A stretch of DNA of 64,000 nucleotides from Protula sp. h YS-2021 (GCA_949752745.1 OX457031.1:53164303-53228302), one strand, 5' to 3'; shown: positions 10,797-22,130, numbered from the stretch's first letter. Notes: generated by a model from the letters alone, not told the origin. Numbers and translations: made by a program.

Positions 10797-13700
10797 ATGT
10801 CTACCAAGTCCAGAAGCAAGCACTTGGAAGCCGTAACCAAGTGGTCCCGGGAGCTTGATGAAGCCATGCAGGGAGAGCCAGACAACTACGCTGAAGGGCT
10901 GAGAAAAAAGCTTCAGGAACACTTCCAGAAGCTGACCAAGGCCCATGACGAGTGCGTCGCTGCAGTCACCGATGAGGAAGCCCGAAAGCTGCAAAGGACA
11001 TACGACGCCGCGATGACGTCAGTCCAGCAGCTGGAGGCCCGCTACCAAGAATGGATGAACAGGGAGGAGGAGGAAGAAACTCACCCAACGACACCCCCAC
11101 AGCGCCGGACAACCAGAGCAAAAGGGGCCGAGGTACAACCATCCACCAGCCAGCTAGAAGCAGAACAGGGAGGGATGGCCGAAGACCGGAGCCAAGCTGC
11201 TCGAATACGGATGCGGGAAGCTGCCCTGCGTCGGCGCCAGCTGCAGAGGAAGCTGCAGCTAGAGAGGGAAGAGTTAGAGTTCAGACGTAAGCAAGAACTC
11301 CTCCAGGCCCAAGAAGAGTACGACAAAGCTTGTTTCGAGGCCGGGGAAGATTTTGAAGGTGACGCGGCTCTACAAGAAGAATCACCGGAACCAGCCCGAG
11401 AAACTACACGAGTGACTCGTCCCCTCAACCAGTCGTTGATCGTTTCCGATGACGATGACTTGCCGCTGCCGCGCACGCCGAAAAAACGTGAGCCTGCGAA
11501 GAAAACACCAGAGGCAAACCTGCAGCCCTCGTACGCGGTGCCGATGATGCAGCCCATGGCTCCGTGGTTCCCGGGATTAATGCAGTGCCCACAGATACCC
11601 AAGTTTGATGGATCGCCGCTGGACTTTGCGGAATTTATACACGAATTTGAGACCTCAGTTGAAGCCAGAATCCCCGACGACAGAACGCGGCTCAGCTACC
11701 TGGTTGCCTGCTGTGAGGGACGCGCTCGCAAAGCCATAAAAGCCTGCCGGCTACTTCCAGACAAGGAAGGGTACCGGCACGCCCGCAGTATCCTACAGTC
11801 ACGTTTCGGCCGGCAGCACGTCGTGACTCAGGCCAGCCTGGATGCTGTGCTACAGGGTCCGTCCATCAAACCCGGCGATGGTGAAGCAATGATGACACTG
11901 GCCTGCGACATGGAAGAGACCATCACGACCCTGGCGGCTATGCGGTGTGAAGAGAGAGCAAATAACCCTGACACCCTGCTGAAGATCGTGCAGCGATTAC
12001 CCTCCTACCTGCGGAACCAGTGGACGGATGCGGCCCAGAAGTGCTACGAAAATGGTAGAGAACCGACTTTCCGCGACCTGATGAAGTTTATCAGCGAGAA
12101 GGCGCGGTCGGCCTGTAACTTCTATGGCCAAAACATCGCCAAGCGCGAAGACAGGGCCACCAGAAACAATAATCACGACCCTAAACCGAGCCGAGCGGGT
12201 AGAGTGACAACATTGGTGACCAGCACGGAAGGCCAGCAACAATTCCAAAGGCCAAAAAGGTGCCCATCGTGCGCCGGCGGCTGCAAGAACGTCGCAGACT
12301 GCGAGCGTTACCGCCAGATGTCAGTCAAGCAGCGTCTAGACTGTTGCCGGAAGGGACGCCTGTGCAATAATTGCCTGAAGCCGGGTCACTTCTCACGCGA
12401 CTGTAAGAGAGAGAAGTTGTGCAAAGTGCCAGAGTGCGTCCGCAAACACCACCCCACGCTGCATGAGTGGAGTAATGCCATCGTGAATTGCACGGCGGCG
12501 ACTGGTAGCAAGACCAGTTTGATGGGCGTAGTGCCTGTAGTTGTGGAAGCGGAGGGGTCGGCATGTCTGACTTATGCCCTGCTTGACGATGGGAGCGAGA
12601 AAACTCTGTGTAGTGAAAGTCTTCTTAAAGAACTCGGAGTTAAGGGGAAGCTGGTCACTTTCAGCGTGAGTTCGGTCACGAACCGGGAAGACTTTGAGGG
12701 CAGAGAGATCGACCTGGCAGTGAGGTCTCCAGGTGGAGGCCCGCTTCTGAAGTTATCGCGGGTGTGGTCCGTGAAGAGGTTACCAATTTGCACTGACGGC
12801 ATTGCGGAAGAGAAGGAGCTGCAGAGGTGGTCCCATCTTCGAGATGTCAAGAGACCGAAGCTGCACCAGGGCTGCGTGTCTTTGCTGATCGGGACTGACG
12901 CGCCTAGGGCTCACATCCCTCTGGAGGTCAGAAGCGGTGCAGATGACGAACCGTACGCCGTAAGAAGTGAACTGGGCTGGGCCATCAGGGGCCCGAGAGA
13001 GAAGGGAGCTTCCGCAGCAACAAGGAGGGTGAGCATGAACTTCATCAGGACAAGTGACGCGAAGCTACACCAGCAGCTTGAGATGATGTGGCAGACTGAT
13101 TTTAGTGAACACGATAGCCACGAAGTTGCCATGTCAAGAGAAGACAAGCAGGCGCTAGCAACTATGGAGCGAACCACAACGGTCGACAAGGATGGGCATT
13201 ACCAGATGGCCTTGCCATGGCAGAAGGACGAACCACAACTCCCCTATAACCGAGGCATGGCAGAAAGAAGACTGGCGGCACTGAAAGGAAAATTTGAGCG
13301 AGACGCGACCCTACGAGAAAGCTACACAGCGGCTATCGAGGGCTATTTGGAGAAAGGTCACGCCGAGGAAGTTGCAACGCCAGGAGAACAAGGGGGGACA
13401 TGGTATTTGCCTCACCACGGAGTTTTACACCCACACAAGCAAAAGTTGAGAGTAGTTTTCGACTGTGCTGCCCAGACATCAGGAATATCGCTCAATAGCC
13501 AGCTGCTGAGAGGACCGGACTTAGTGAACAATCTGGTCGGAGTTCTGCTCCGTTTCCGACAGGAGAAGATAGCCTTGTCGGCAGATATCGAGCAAATGTT
13601 CCACCAAGTCCGAGTGAACGCTGAAGATCGTGACGTGCTGAGATTCCTCTGGTGGCCAGAAGGTGACGTCAAGCAACCGCCTCGCGACTACAGGATGTGC

Positions 13701-16388
13701 GTCCACGTTTTCGGAGCAACTTCGTCACCGAGTTGTACCGCCTACGCGCTCCGGAGAGCGGCACAGGACCAGAAAAGTGAGTTTCCGAAAGGGGTCGTCG
13801 ACGCCGTGATGAGGAGCTTTTATGTGGACGACTGCCTAACGTCTGTGGCCGTTCCCGACGAAGCCCTGGATATGTGCCGTGATCTGACAGAGATGCTCGG
13901 ACGCCGGGGGTTCAACCTGACGAAGTGGTTGAGCAACGACGAGGCCGTGATGGATGCCATTCCAGAGGAAAAGCGAGCTCAGAGCGTCACTCACTATCAG
14001 CTCGGTGACCAACTGCCACAAGAGAGAGCCTTGGGGTTGGTTTGGGAAGTCAGCAGCGACTCCTTCCTATTCGAAGTGAACCAGCTCGAGAAGCCGCTGA
14101 CCCGCCGAGGGGTTTTATCAGAAGTTTGTGCCCTTTTTGACCCCCTTGGTCTAGTGGCACCAGTCCTACTACCGGCCAAGAGATTGTTGCAAGAGATGAG
14201 CCGTGCAGCTTTAGGATGGGACGACGCTTTGCCGGATTCAACCGTAGAGCAGTGGCAAGCTTGGAGGAGAGAGCTCCCGGAACTGCGCCGATTGCGCATT
14301 GATCGTTGTGTGAAGAGGATGACCGGAAAAATTAACAACATTCAGCTCCACGTTTTCTGCGATGCCAGTGAGGTCGGCTACGGCGCGTGTGCTTACCTAA
14401 GGTTTGAAGGCACTGGCGGTGCTGTTTCCTGTGCATTGGTCCTCGGGAAGTCCAGAGTGGCCCCTGTTAAGGTGCAAACCTTGCCGCGAAAGGAGCTTAC
14501 CGCTGCCGTAGTCGGGGCCAGGATCGCTAACCAGATACAGTGGGAGCTGGATTGGAAGCTCGACGACGTGACGTTGTGGTCGGATTCCATGATCGTGCTC
14601 GGCTATCTCCGGAACAACAACCGCCGCTTTAAGACGTTCGTAGCGAACCGATTGGCAGCCATCCTCGACTTGACCCGAGTTGACCAGTGGAGACACGTAG
14701 AGGGACGCAACAACCCCGCTGACATAGCATCCAGAGGCCTGCGTGCCGGAGACGATGAGGGATTACGGACGTGGTTGAGCGGGCCAGAATTTCTCCGTTT
14801 GCCGAGGCAGCAGTGGCCGAAAGTCTCTACTCAAGGAGGGGAACCAGTAGATGACCCGGAGGTCAAGAAGGAGCGCGTCGTTTTGACCGCAGCGTCAGAC
14901 GTCATCAGCGGTCTTGACGTCATGATAAACCGACACAGCAGCTGGTGCGATCTATTGAGAAGTACAGCATGGCTCCTACGTTTTCAGCAGCTGCTGAGAA
15001 GCAGAGTCCGGAAGGAACCGCCAGACGTGAGAACAGAGCTGACGGCAGACGACCTGCGCGAAGCGGAGAAGGCGCTGATTCGACACGTGCAGCGCACTCA
15101 CTTTGGAGACGAATGGAAGAAAGTAGCGCGGGGTGAAGCCGTGGCAGCGCGGAGTAGCCTAGCCGCGCTAAGTCCAAAAATCCAGGATGGTTGGATGACT
15201 GTCGGGGGTCGATTACAGCCTTCTTCGTTGCCTAGCCGCGCCAAGGAACCACCAGTTCTGCCAGATAAGCACCATATCACGAAGCTGGTTGTAAGAAGCA
15301 TCCACGAGAGCAACGGCCACGTGGGTGTGAATCAAGTCCTAGCCAAACTGAGAGAGAGCCTCTGGGTAGTTCGAGGCCGTGCTGCGGTGAAACACGTGCT
15401 GAGCCAGTGCGTGAAGTGCAGAAGGATGAGAGCGGCGCCATGCCACCAGCAGATGGCTCCGTTGCGAGAAGAACAACTGCAGCCGGGCTGCCGTCCTTTC
15501 ACACACACGGCGGTCGATTTTTTCGGCCCGTTCCACGTGAAGTTCCGACGTGGTACGGACAAGCGGTACGGCTGCTTGTTTACGTGTTTAGCATCGAGGG
15601 CGATTCACCTGGAAATTACACATTCACTCTCCGCAGAAAGCTTCGTTTATGCATGTACGCGTTTTTTCAGTCGCCGCGGCCAGCCGGAGAAGATTTTTAG
15701 TGACAACGGGACCAACCTGGTCGGAGGCGAGCGAGAAATGAGGGAGGAGCTGCAGCGATGGAATGCCGAGCAAGTTAGCCGCGACCTCGTCCAGAGAGGT
15801 GTAGACTGGCATTTCAATCCCCCACACGCCAGTCACATGAACGGTGCGGCGGAAAGAATGATTCGTTCTGTTCGGCAGGTGATGATGGCAGTAGTGGGAT
15901 TGCAGCTGCTTACTGACGAGCAGCTGATGACCGTAGCAGCGGAAGTCGAAAGGATCGTCAATGACCGCCCGCTGACCGCGGTGGGCGACGACCCGGCGGA
16001 TCCGGAAGTACTGACGCCAGCCAAGCTGCTCATCCTGAGAACCAACTCGTGCCTCCCCTCGGCGCTGGTTTCCGGGGACGACAACTTCGCGACTCGAAGG
16101 TGGCGCCAAGCCCAGCACATCGCGAACGTTTTCTGGCGCCGTTGGCTAAAAGAGTATTTGCCAGCACTGCGGCAGCGCCAGAAGTGGAGGAAGCCTCAGC
16201 GTGGCGTCCGTGTTGGAGACATCGTGTTACTCGTGGAGGACTGTGCAAGGGGACAGTGGCCGCTCGCACGGGTGACAGACGTCGAGGTCGGCCGAGACGG
16301 ACTAGTACGCAGCGTCTCCGTTTTGAGTCGGGGTCGCGTTTACAGTCGGCCCGTTACGAGACTGTGCTTGCTAGAAGCCTCAGATTAG
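10797..16388 (+). CDS. gag-pol: BEL/Pao gag-pol polyprotein
   Basis: One uninterrupted frame of ~1,863 residues from ATG 10797 to TAG 16386-16388. In-frame codons precede this ATG back to 10776, but the first ATG is chosen. Order of domains: N-terminal Glu/Arg-rich coiled coil (1-200); DUF1759-type Gag region (about 270-420); zinc knuckle CCRKGRLCNNCLKPGHFSRDC (about 515); Pao-type aspartic protease with LLDDGS at about 595, where the residue after the catalytic Asp is Asp rather than the common Ser/Thr; reverse transcriptase (about 880-1080) with FYVDD at about 1009; RNase H with FCDAS (about 1187) and WSDSM; integrase H2C2 zinc site (HESNGH...CVKC, about 1492-1542); integrase core with the three acidic residues in AVDFFG, SDNGTN and GAAERM (about 1573, 1635, 1683); C-terminal DUF5641-type region (about 1765-1858). 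All catalytic signatures are present, so the protein may be functional and act in trans. Confidence 0.97.
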   Translation: MSTKSRSKHLEAVTKWSRELDEAMQGEPDNYAEGLRKKLQEHFQKLTKAHDECVAAVTDEEARKLQRTYDAAMTSVQQLEARYQEWMNREEEEETHPTTPPQRRTTRAKGAEVQPSTSQLEAEQGGMAEDRSQAARIRMREAALRRRQLQRKLQLEREELEFRRKQELLQAQEEYDKACFEAGEDFEGDAALQEESPEPARETTRVTRPLNQSLIVSDDDDLPLPRTPKKREPAKKTPEANLQPSYAVPMMQPMAPWFPGLMQCPQIPKFDGSPLDFAEFIHEFETSVEARIPDDRTRLSYLVACCEGRARKAIKACRLLPDKEGYRHARSILQSRFGRQHVVTQASLDAVLQGPSIKPGDGEAMMTLACDMEETITTLAAMRCEERANNPDTLLKIVQRLPSYLRNQWTDAAQKCYENGREPTFRDLMKFISEKARSACNFYGQNIAKREDRATRNNNHDPKPSRAGRVTTLVTSTEGQQQFQRPKRCPSCAGGCKNVADCERYRQMSVKQRLDCCRKGRLCNNCLKPGHFSRDCKREKLCKVPECVRKHHPTLHEWSNAIVNCTAATGSKTSLMGVVPVVVEAEGSACLTYALLDDGSEKTLCSESLLKELGVKGKLVTFSVSSVTNREDFEGREIDLAVRSPGGGPLLKLSRVWSVKRLPICTDGIAEEKELQRWSHLRDVKRPKLHQGCVSLLIGTDAPRAHIPLEVRSGADDEPYAVRSELGWAIRGPREKGASAATRRVSMNFIRTSDAKLHQQLEMMWQTDFSEHDSHEVAMSREDKQALATMERTTTVDKDGHYQMALPWQKDEPQLPYNRGMAERRLAALKGKFERDATLRESYTAAIEGYLEKGHAEEVATPGEQGGTWYLPHHGVLHPHKQKLRVVFDCAAQTSGISLNSQLLRGPDLVNNLVGVLLRFRQEKIALSADIEQMFHQVRVNAEDRDVLRFLWWPEGDVKQPPRDYRMCVHVFGATSSPSCTAYALRRAAQDQKSEFPKGVVDAVMRSFYVDDCLTSVAVPDEALDMCRDLTEMLGRRGFNLTKWLSNDEAVMDAIPEEKRAQSVTHYQLGDQLPQERALGLVWEVSSDSFLFEVNQLEKPLTRRGVLSEVCALFDPLGLVAPVLLPAKRLLQEMSRAALGWDDALPDSTVEQWQAWRRELPELRRLRIDRCVKRMTGKINNIQLHVFCDASEVGYGACAYLRFEGTGGAVSCALVLGKSRVAPVKVQTLPRKELTAAVVGARIANQIQWELDWKLDDVTLWSDSMIVLGYLRNNNRRFKTFVANRLAAILDLTRVDQWRHVEGRNNPADIASRGLRAGDDEGLRTWLSGPEFLRLPRQQWPKVSTQGGEPVDDPEVKKERVVLTAASDVISGLDVMINRHSSWCDLLRSTAWLLRFQQLLRSRVRKEPPDVRTELTADDLREAEKALIRHVQRTHFGDEWKKVARGEAVAARSSLAALSPKIQDGWMTVGGRLQPSSLPSRAKEPPVLPDKHHITKLVVRSIHESNGHVGVNQVLAKLRESLWVVRGRAAVKHVLSQCVKCRRMRAAPCHQQMAPLREEQLQPGCRPFTHTAVDFFGPFHVKFRRGTDKRYGCLFTCLASRAIHLEITHSLSAESFVYACTRFFSRRGQPEKIFSDNGTNLVGGEREMREELQRWNAEQVSRDLVQRGVDWHFNPPHASHMNGAAERMIRSVRQVMMAVVGLQLLTDEQLMTVAAEVERIVNDRPLTAVGDDPADPEVLTPAKLLILRTNSCLPSALVSGDDNFATRRWRQAQHIANVFWRRWLKEYLPALRQRQKWRKPQRGVRVGDIVLLVEDCARGQWPLARVTDVEVGRDGLVRSVSVLSRGRVYSRPVTRLCLLEASD

Positions 16389-16427
16389 TAGAATTGAATG
16401 TCGTACTGTTCAGGCACTTACGTGGCC

Positions 16428-16439
16428 AGGAGGGGGGAG
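16428..16439 (+). promoter_or_regulatory. Polypurine tract of BEL element
   Basis: AGGAGGGGGGAG sits immediately before the TGTAA that opens the 3' LTR. This is the expected place for plus-strand DNA priming. Confidence 0.85.
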
Positions 16440-17766
16440 TGTAAACGCCTGAGGCGTTTGTTGAAAAAATGTGTATTTATGTTATGTTTCTGTTCTGGGT
16501 GTACCTAGTTTTATAACGTTTCGTCTCGGATGCGTACGGCGTGTGAGGGAAATTATAGTTCCTTCTTAGGTTGAGTGACTCGCCTTAGGGTTGAAGCGTG
16601 TACGTGTATTTTTACGTTGTTTCCGTGCTAAAAGTGAATTTTTGTCGTGTATATGTGTTGAGGACCTTCTCGGTGTCTCTCTACTGTTTTTAAAGATTAA
16701 AATATATTAATTTCTGAGTGTTTTTAAGGGTTCTCTTCCTTTCGGCGTTTTGTGTCAGAAAGGGAGCGAAATTTTTAATGAGGTCGAGAATCTAGCCAAT
16801 AAAAGACGCCCTTAGTGACTGTCGTTATGTTTTGTTTGTTTGCCAAAGATGGGTTAGGTTTAGTGCCTTGGTTAGTCACGGAACCCATTGTTGGCAAATA
16901 TCATGTTTGTAAACAAGCTTTACGACGGTGTTACGTCACCCAGCTTTGCATATAAATGTGGTTTCGGGACAAAGAGGGTGCCGAAAGTTTACCAATCAGA
17001 GCGCTCCTTTTAAGGGGTCACGTGGAGTGTGTATATATATATAGTCAGATTTTAGCTGTGTGTCAAGCAACAACTGGAGTACTAAAGCACACAAGAAGAA
17101 CCAGAAGCTAGTAAACTAAGAGGGTGAAAACAAAAGGGGAGAGCGACCATAGTTCGGTTCGTTTTACGGGAATATACTAGCATTTAGTGGAGTATTGCGA
17201 AGTAACGTGTGGAATCTTTGACGTCAAGTTATTTGTGTTATTTGCATTATCTGGAGAAGTATTTGTATGTTATTGTTATCTAGAGATAGAGGCCGTCGTA
17301 ATTCGAATCATAGGATTGTACCCAGAATATTTAAAGGTTTTTAAAATACTTTAGTGCGTTCAATTTGAACTATGATAGAACATGTAATTTACTATTCCCT
17401 TTATTTGTTTATCTGTTAACAGAGAATCGCGTTGCAGACAGCGTAGTGTCAGAGAGCTTGTTGCCAGAGTGGCAGCCGGCCACATTCGCGTATTACTCGT
17501 GTCGTTCGTTCGTGCGTGCGTTGTTCACCTGAAATTCAGACGGTCCAATAAAACATCAAGCTTACTGAAGTTTGAAGAAACGCTAGTGTCGTATGAAAGG
17601 GTTGTCGCGTGATTGTGGACGGATGGGGTATGAATAAAGTAAAAACAAGCCACTTGTTTCTCATTCCCTCCTAAGCAAAAAACAAAAAACCAAAAAAAAA
17701 AAAAAAAGGGCTAGCCCAACACGTCAAACGTCCCTGCCTTTCCAAAGGTCACGTAGGTGACTTACA
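16440..17766 (+). repeat. BEL 3' LTR, complete (1,327 bp)
   Basis: Starts TGTAA directly after the polypurine tract and ends TTACA. A TATA-like run is at 17032-17043, so U3 is about 590 bp. AATAAA motifs are at 17547-17552 and 17633-17638, and an A-run is at about 17693-17707. It is the only complete LTR of the element and carries its only promoter. Confidence 0.93.
17032..17043 (+). promoter_or_regulatory. TATA-like element in BEL 3' LTR
   Basis: A TATATATATATA run follows a CACGTG E-box-like hexamer at about 17019-17024. It is the only TATA-like element in U3, and the equivalent segment is absent from the 5' LTR remnant. Confidence 0.6.
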
Positions 17767-17924
17767 CTTAAGGTACTGGAAATGTGGAGATATAACAATA
17801 ACGATTGTATTGCCGAATAGTTGACAACTGTTTACCTACTTTGTGTCGTTTCTTCCCAGAAGGCTTCTTGCCTCGCTTCACGTTCTGTTAAACATATAAA
17901 CAGGTATCTGATTACATACATAAC

Positions 17925-18150
17925 GTACAATAATATTCTCATTTCTTGGGGAACTTAAGCAATTCCTTTCTCGTCAATATTAAAAACCCAAGAAAACTAC
18001 AGATGTCACCACTTGGCGAACTCAAACAACCGTTCCAATCACTACAATACCTTTTAAACTAGAACCAAACCAACAGACGTCGTTACTTCTTGGTGAACTC
18101 AAGAATTACTTTTAATCACTAAAGTACCTTTTCAACTATACCCAAACCTA
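17925..18150. repeat. ~75-bp diverged tandem repeat, about three units
   Basis: The units at about 17925-18000, 18001-18073 and 18074-18150 share ACTTCTTGG.GAACTCAA, then a TCACTA.A.TACCTTTT block, then A.ACCAAACC. The array overlaps the decayed 3' end of the minus-strand recombinase-like pseudogene. Confidence 0.6.
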
Positions 18151-20082
18151 TACATTTTCTGAATTGGAAGCACTAGTTTCTTGTGCTACTGTGTACAGCC
18201 ACTTATACCCTTGGTACGGAGTGGAGCACGAACCCACTCTTGCAAAGAGAAATATGTTTTCTTTTTTCTTTTGAAGCGCAACCATTTGTTTTAATCCTGT
18301 AACCATTTCTGGTGACAGCAGAATTGCAACTCTCCTTCCCCTTTTCCCCATTATTTCAATCCAACTTGATTTTTTGCACAGTTCTTTTTTCGAGCTTTGA
18401 AAAATGGGTCAAAATATCGCAATGCAGCGCCAGTTGTGGATTGCTAAGACCGGCTTCGAAATGCTAAAGCAATATTCTTTCGACTTCTCCGCTTTTTGTT
18501 TTGTTGAATATTATGATTTTGGACATGTTATACTTGAGTAATTCAATAGACGCATTCTCACCACTTTTACTGGTCCTCATTTTCAATTTCTCTTTGATAA
18601 GGTCATGAACCTTCTGTATATCTTCCATTAACGGTAGGACCTGCGTTTTATTGAACTATCTTTCACTAAGGATGCTTTACGCCACGTGAAACTCTGAGAA
18701 ACTCTGATTTGTGCAAATCTAGGTATCTATCAATCTTCATCTTTGGCTCGTCATCTTCACGCTTTATTGCTTCGTTTCTAGCCACAGTAGCTCACTGTTT
18801 CAATAGCCGTCCATAACGTGGTCAAAATTTCTTAGACAGAGGCAGTCCTCAAGTGTTCTTCTATCGGATGGTCCACGCACTTTTCAAGCCTGGCTACTTG
18901 ATGCAGTTTCTGAGAAATAACAGCCTTCTGAGCAAGGCCAATGCTGTTTACTATCATTTCCGTCCATTTCACCAGTGTAGAATCGGTGCGAATTATGTCT
19001 AACTCAACATCCTGTACCATATTCGATAACAATCGAAGCACTTATTCGTTTTCAGGCAAAGCCATCATTTCCAACTCCCGTCCTTACTTGAACAACGTTT
19101 CTGGTCTGCATAGTGGTGCTTCATTTTGCCTCTTTGTAAACATAGGGCGGTTTTTTAAGTCGCTATAATTCTGTTGCCAGATATAAGCCATAACAATGTG
19201 GGCACGGTTTCTTAAAATTTGAATCGTCGTAACCACGATACTTTTTAATTAGCGAACCATTTCCCGTTACCTTTATGAGCAAAGTCTCCCTTATTTGGAA
19301 GAACTCCCCATTTCCTCCTCACCATTTTTTGTCTTCGGCTGTCTCTGTGGTAATTTCAAGAATCCTCTTCACCTCATCTTTGGCAAATAGTTTACCGTAA
19401 AAAATGCAAGACTGAAAATTACTTTTCTCGCTTTCAACACGGACAATTTCTGCCTCGTGCTGTTAGAGGGCAGGTATTTCGACTTCGTCGTCTTCAGATG
19501 TATGTAATTCCTTCAACGATACTTTTCTCCTGTTCTTAACACACATTTTTAGTTTTAGTTTATTTCAGAGGTTTGGTCTTTTTCAATGTATTTCAATTCA
19601 TCTTTTATCGATGTTTCGAGCTTTTCTAATATATACGGCGAACTTCTTTTGGTATTCGGCTAAGGAGAAGGAGATGGTTTGCTAACAGTTGACGTAGGTT
19701 TTCCGCGTTTCCTTTTAAGGCGCTTTTCAATGCTAGCATGTGGCTTGTCAAGTTCCTGAAGTGTGGGTAATTTGCGTCTAGTAGGTGCCTTCTGCTTAAG
19801 TGGTCTCCTTCGAGGTGTTGCTATTAAAGGTTTGAAGGGGCATTGTTCGACAATGTTAGAAGACGACGCAGTTGTGAAGTATCTTTCGAAACATTCGTCT
19901 AGTTATTTCCGGAAATGCGATGAGAATACCTTCTTTTCTGGCGTTTCTACCACATATGTTTCTTCGATATTTCCTTTTGGGGGACGAACTATTCTCTTCA
20001 CAGGTGTTTGCGACTCCGGTTGCGTTACTCCTTCCAAATAGGGAGGACTGAGCTCTTCTGTAGCAATGGATGTCCTATCCAT
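18148..20082 (-). pseudogene. Decayed tyrosine-recombinase-like (Crypton-like) gene
   Basis: On the minus strand, coding traces run from a Met at 20080-20082 (MDRTSIATEELSPPYLEG) through a proline/lysine-rich segment and a zinc-like CPHCYGLYLATEL stretch near 19180-19230. They continue through a helical part near 18840-19041 (IIRTDSTLVKWTEMI) and a run near 18490-18660 containing IIIFNKTKSGEVERILL, ending in MGKRGRRVAILLSPEM at about 18300-18351. Stops and frame changes occur throughout, for example after SGEVERILL. The segment order resembles a large uncharacterised family in aquatic invertebrates and fish whose C-terminus looks like a tyrosine recombinase; in those the SGEV-type motif is preceded by an Arg run that is altered here. 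The C-terminal catalytic His/Arg/Tyr portion is not recognisable. Family naming is from memory and moderately secure; pseudogene status is clear. Confidence 0.6.
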
Positions 20083-22130
20083 TTTAATAAGCAATGCTGC
20101 TAAAACAGGAACGTGAACTTGTAACTTAAAGCTCACCAACAGATAAAGACACTTGAACTTAATGGTGAAACACTGATTAAAACTTTAGGTTCACCCAGAA
20201 ATTAAGACGCATGTATCTAATTCGCAGGCAGTAAAAAATAACTTTAAATAATACAAGCTTGAGTTCACAGATAATTCACGACACACATGCACAACACATA
20301 TAGCCAAACTTATCTTACATCAAATTAAAATTTTGAGATCACCGTGAAATGAAGACTTCCTCACTCATGCACATATGCTCTTTTTCAACGCCAAATTAAG
20401 TGCCTACTCGATTCAGAATCGTCACTGAAGTACCAAATATCTTCCGCCTTCAATGTTCTTCACGCTCCTCATAATCTTTATAATGCTGACCCAATAATAA
20501 AAAATAACAAAAACCTAGCTATAACACTTTGCTGTTGTTAGCATGTTCGCGAAATTTTCTAATCTGACTAAAACTAACATGCAACCTATTTTGTTAATTT
20601 CCCCTTTTCTCGCAAGAAAGCACACTCTAACACAACGTTGCGGGATCCCCGGCAACTCTCTTACACTTAAAACCTAAGAAATTCACTGCACAAGATTCAA
20701 CCCTTGAAGGTCACATTGCTTAAGTTTACGGAAACTCATGACAGGTTGTAACTTACACTCTATGCCAAAGTCTGCTGGAAATTTTCCAGCACCTGTGTCT
20801 TCCTGTGATGAAACTCCGATTGACAGGCCGAGGAGCGGAGGACTGGTGCTGCGTAACTGAACACTGACTGGCTTAGGCGATGCTGGTTTATCTGTAAGAC
20901 AATGTCCAAGATACTCGGTAAACTTAAATTATTTTAACAGAAGGATACAAAGAAAGTTTCCCAGACAAAAGTTTTTGTCGAAGTTGATACGTAAAAGTTA
21001 CAAAATCCACGTATGCATACTTTGCTTGAGATTACTGCACACTCGCGACATCTTTAAGCTTTGCATATTTTTCGTTATTTAACTCCATGTGACATATCCT
21101 TACACAATGTCGCTGATTCTTGGGACACTTACGCTTCACATCAATACATCTATACACAGACAAGTTTTTCTAGATAAATAACTCTTATCCGATGTTTTGA
21201 ATGCACAATACTCATATGATGAGTACATATTTGAATGTTTTCCGATATCTAGCGATCGAAATGCGAAAAACCTTGAACATGGCTGCGTTTGAATCCATGT
21301 TTCCACAGTATACATAACTACGAAATACGTCTAGATCGAAACATTCTTTTTAAAGACAAATAGGGTCGTGTCCAGAAATGGTTTGTGTTGATATTTTGTT
21401 CCTAGAACGGCCTGTGTTAATATCTTGCCCATTAAAATCAAATTACACTGTTTTCACTATTTAACCGTTGAGTCAATGGGATTTCGCCTAAAAGATTGTA
21501 TACGTCTCTTATTGATACGGTGACATATATTTTTATTTGCTCAAAGCATTTCGTACGACGTGTTCATCAAACAGGAAAAATGAGGCAATTGTAAAGTGAG
21601 ATTATATTTGAATTTGGCATTTTGATTGAAATTTCTTGGTTTTCCCAATGGTTTCTATAGTAAAAGTACGCGACCATTCAGTGTCTTTATTTATCTTATA
21701 ACATCGGTGATAGCCCTTTTTCTTTTCAATATTTTAATGTATACCTTCAAAGCAGTGAACTGTGAAAGTATGAAGGAAATGTCAATTGTGGGTGAGAAAC
21801 CCGCATTTCCCTTAACTCCATTTGACATATTCTGACACAATATTTCCCATTCTGGGGGAAAATTCTGTTACACTGGTACATCTAGACACAGACAACTTTT
21901 TCTAGACAAATAACTCTTATCCGATGTGTTGGATGCACAACACTCATATGAGTTCACATTACTCAAGTTTACCGAACACTCACGACATCTTTAAACTTTG
22001 AATTCTTTCCCTTATTAGCTCCATCATTCAAATACCAGCAATGTTACAGGTTCTGTGCAAATTTTACACTATTACATCAACAACAAACAGTAATTTATAC
22101 AGACATTACTTAAGTCTACCGAACATCCAT
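20083..22130. other. Gene-free stretch with dispersed direct repeats
   Basis: No supported gene. A ~138-bp direct repeat is present at about 21081-21217 and 21815-21952; both copies contain AATAACTCTTATCCGATGT and end near CTCATATGA. A second motif of ~30 bp (ACATT..TTAAGT.TACCGAACA..CA) occurs near 20722-20752, 21953-21985 and 22105-22134. One copy of a CGACATCTTTAA block lies at 21047 and another at 21983. Confidence 0.55.

Larger units (their letters stand above)
10271..17766 (+). mobile_element. BEL/Pao LTR retrotransposon with intact gag-pol and truncated 5' LTR
   Basis: About 7.5 kb: 5' LTR remnant, one long gag-pol frame, polypurine tract, complete 3' LTR. The 3' LTR begins TGTAA and ends TTACA, a proper terminal inverted repeat. 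The 5' copy keeps only the last 470 bp. The remnant and the matching part of the 3' LTR show about one substitution (in GTTAGCAGAG versus GTTAACAGAG) and one A-run length change, so the insertion is young. The element is much more GC-rich than its surroundings. A target duplication cannot be read because the left end is lost. Confidence 0.95.

Noticed and set aside
11081..11602. 173-codon minus-strand ORF inside BEL gag
   Set aside because: Shadow frame of the GC-rich, uninterrupted plus-strand gag-pol. The same holds for the other minus-strand ORFs between 10770 and 16270.
15624..16118. 164-codon minus-strand ORF over the BEL integrase
   Set aside because: Antisense shadow of the integrase core, which has clear DDE motifs on the plus strand.
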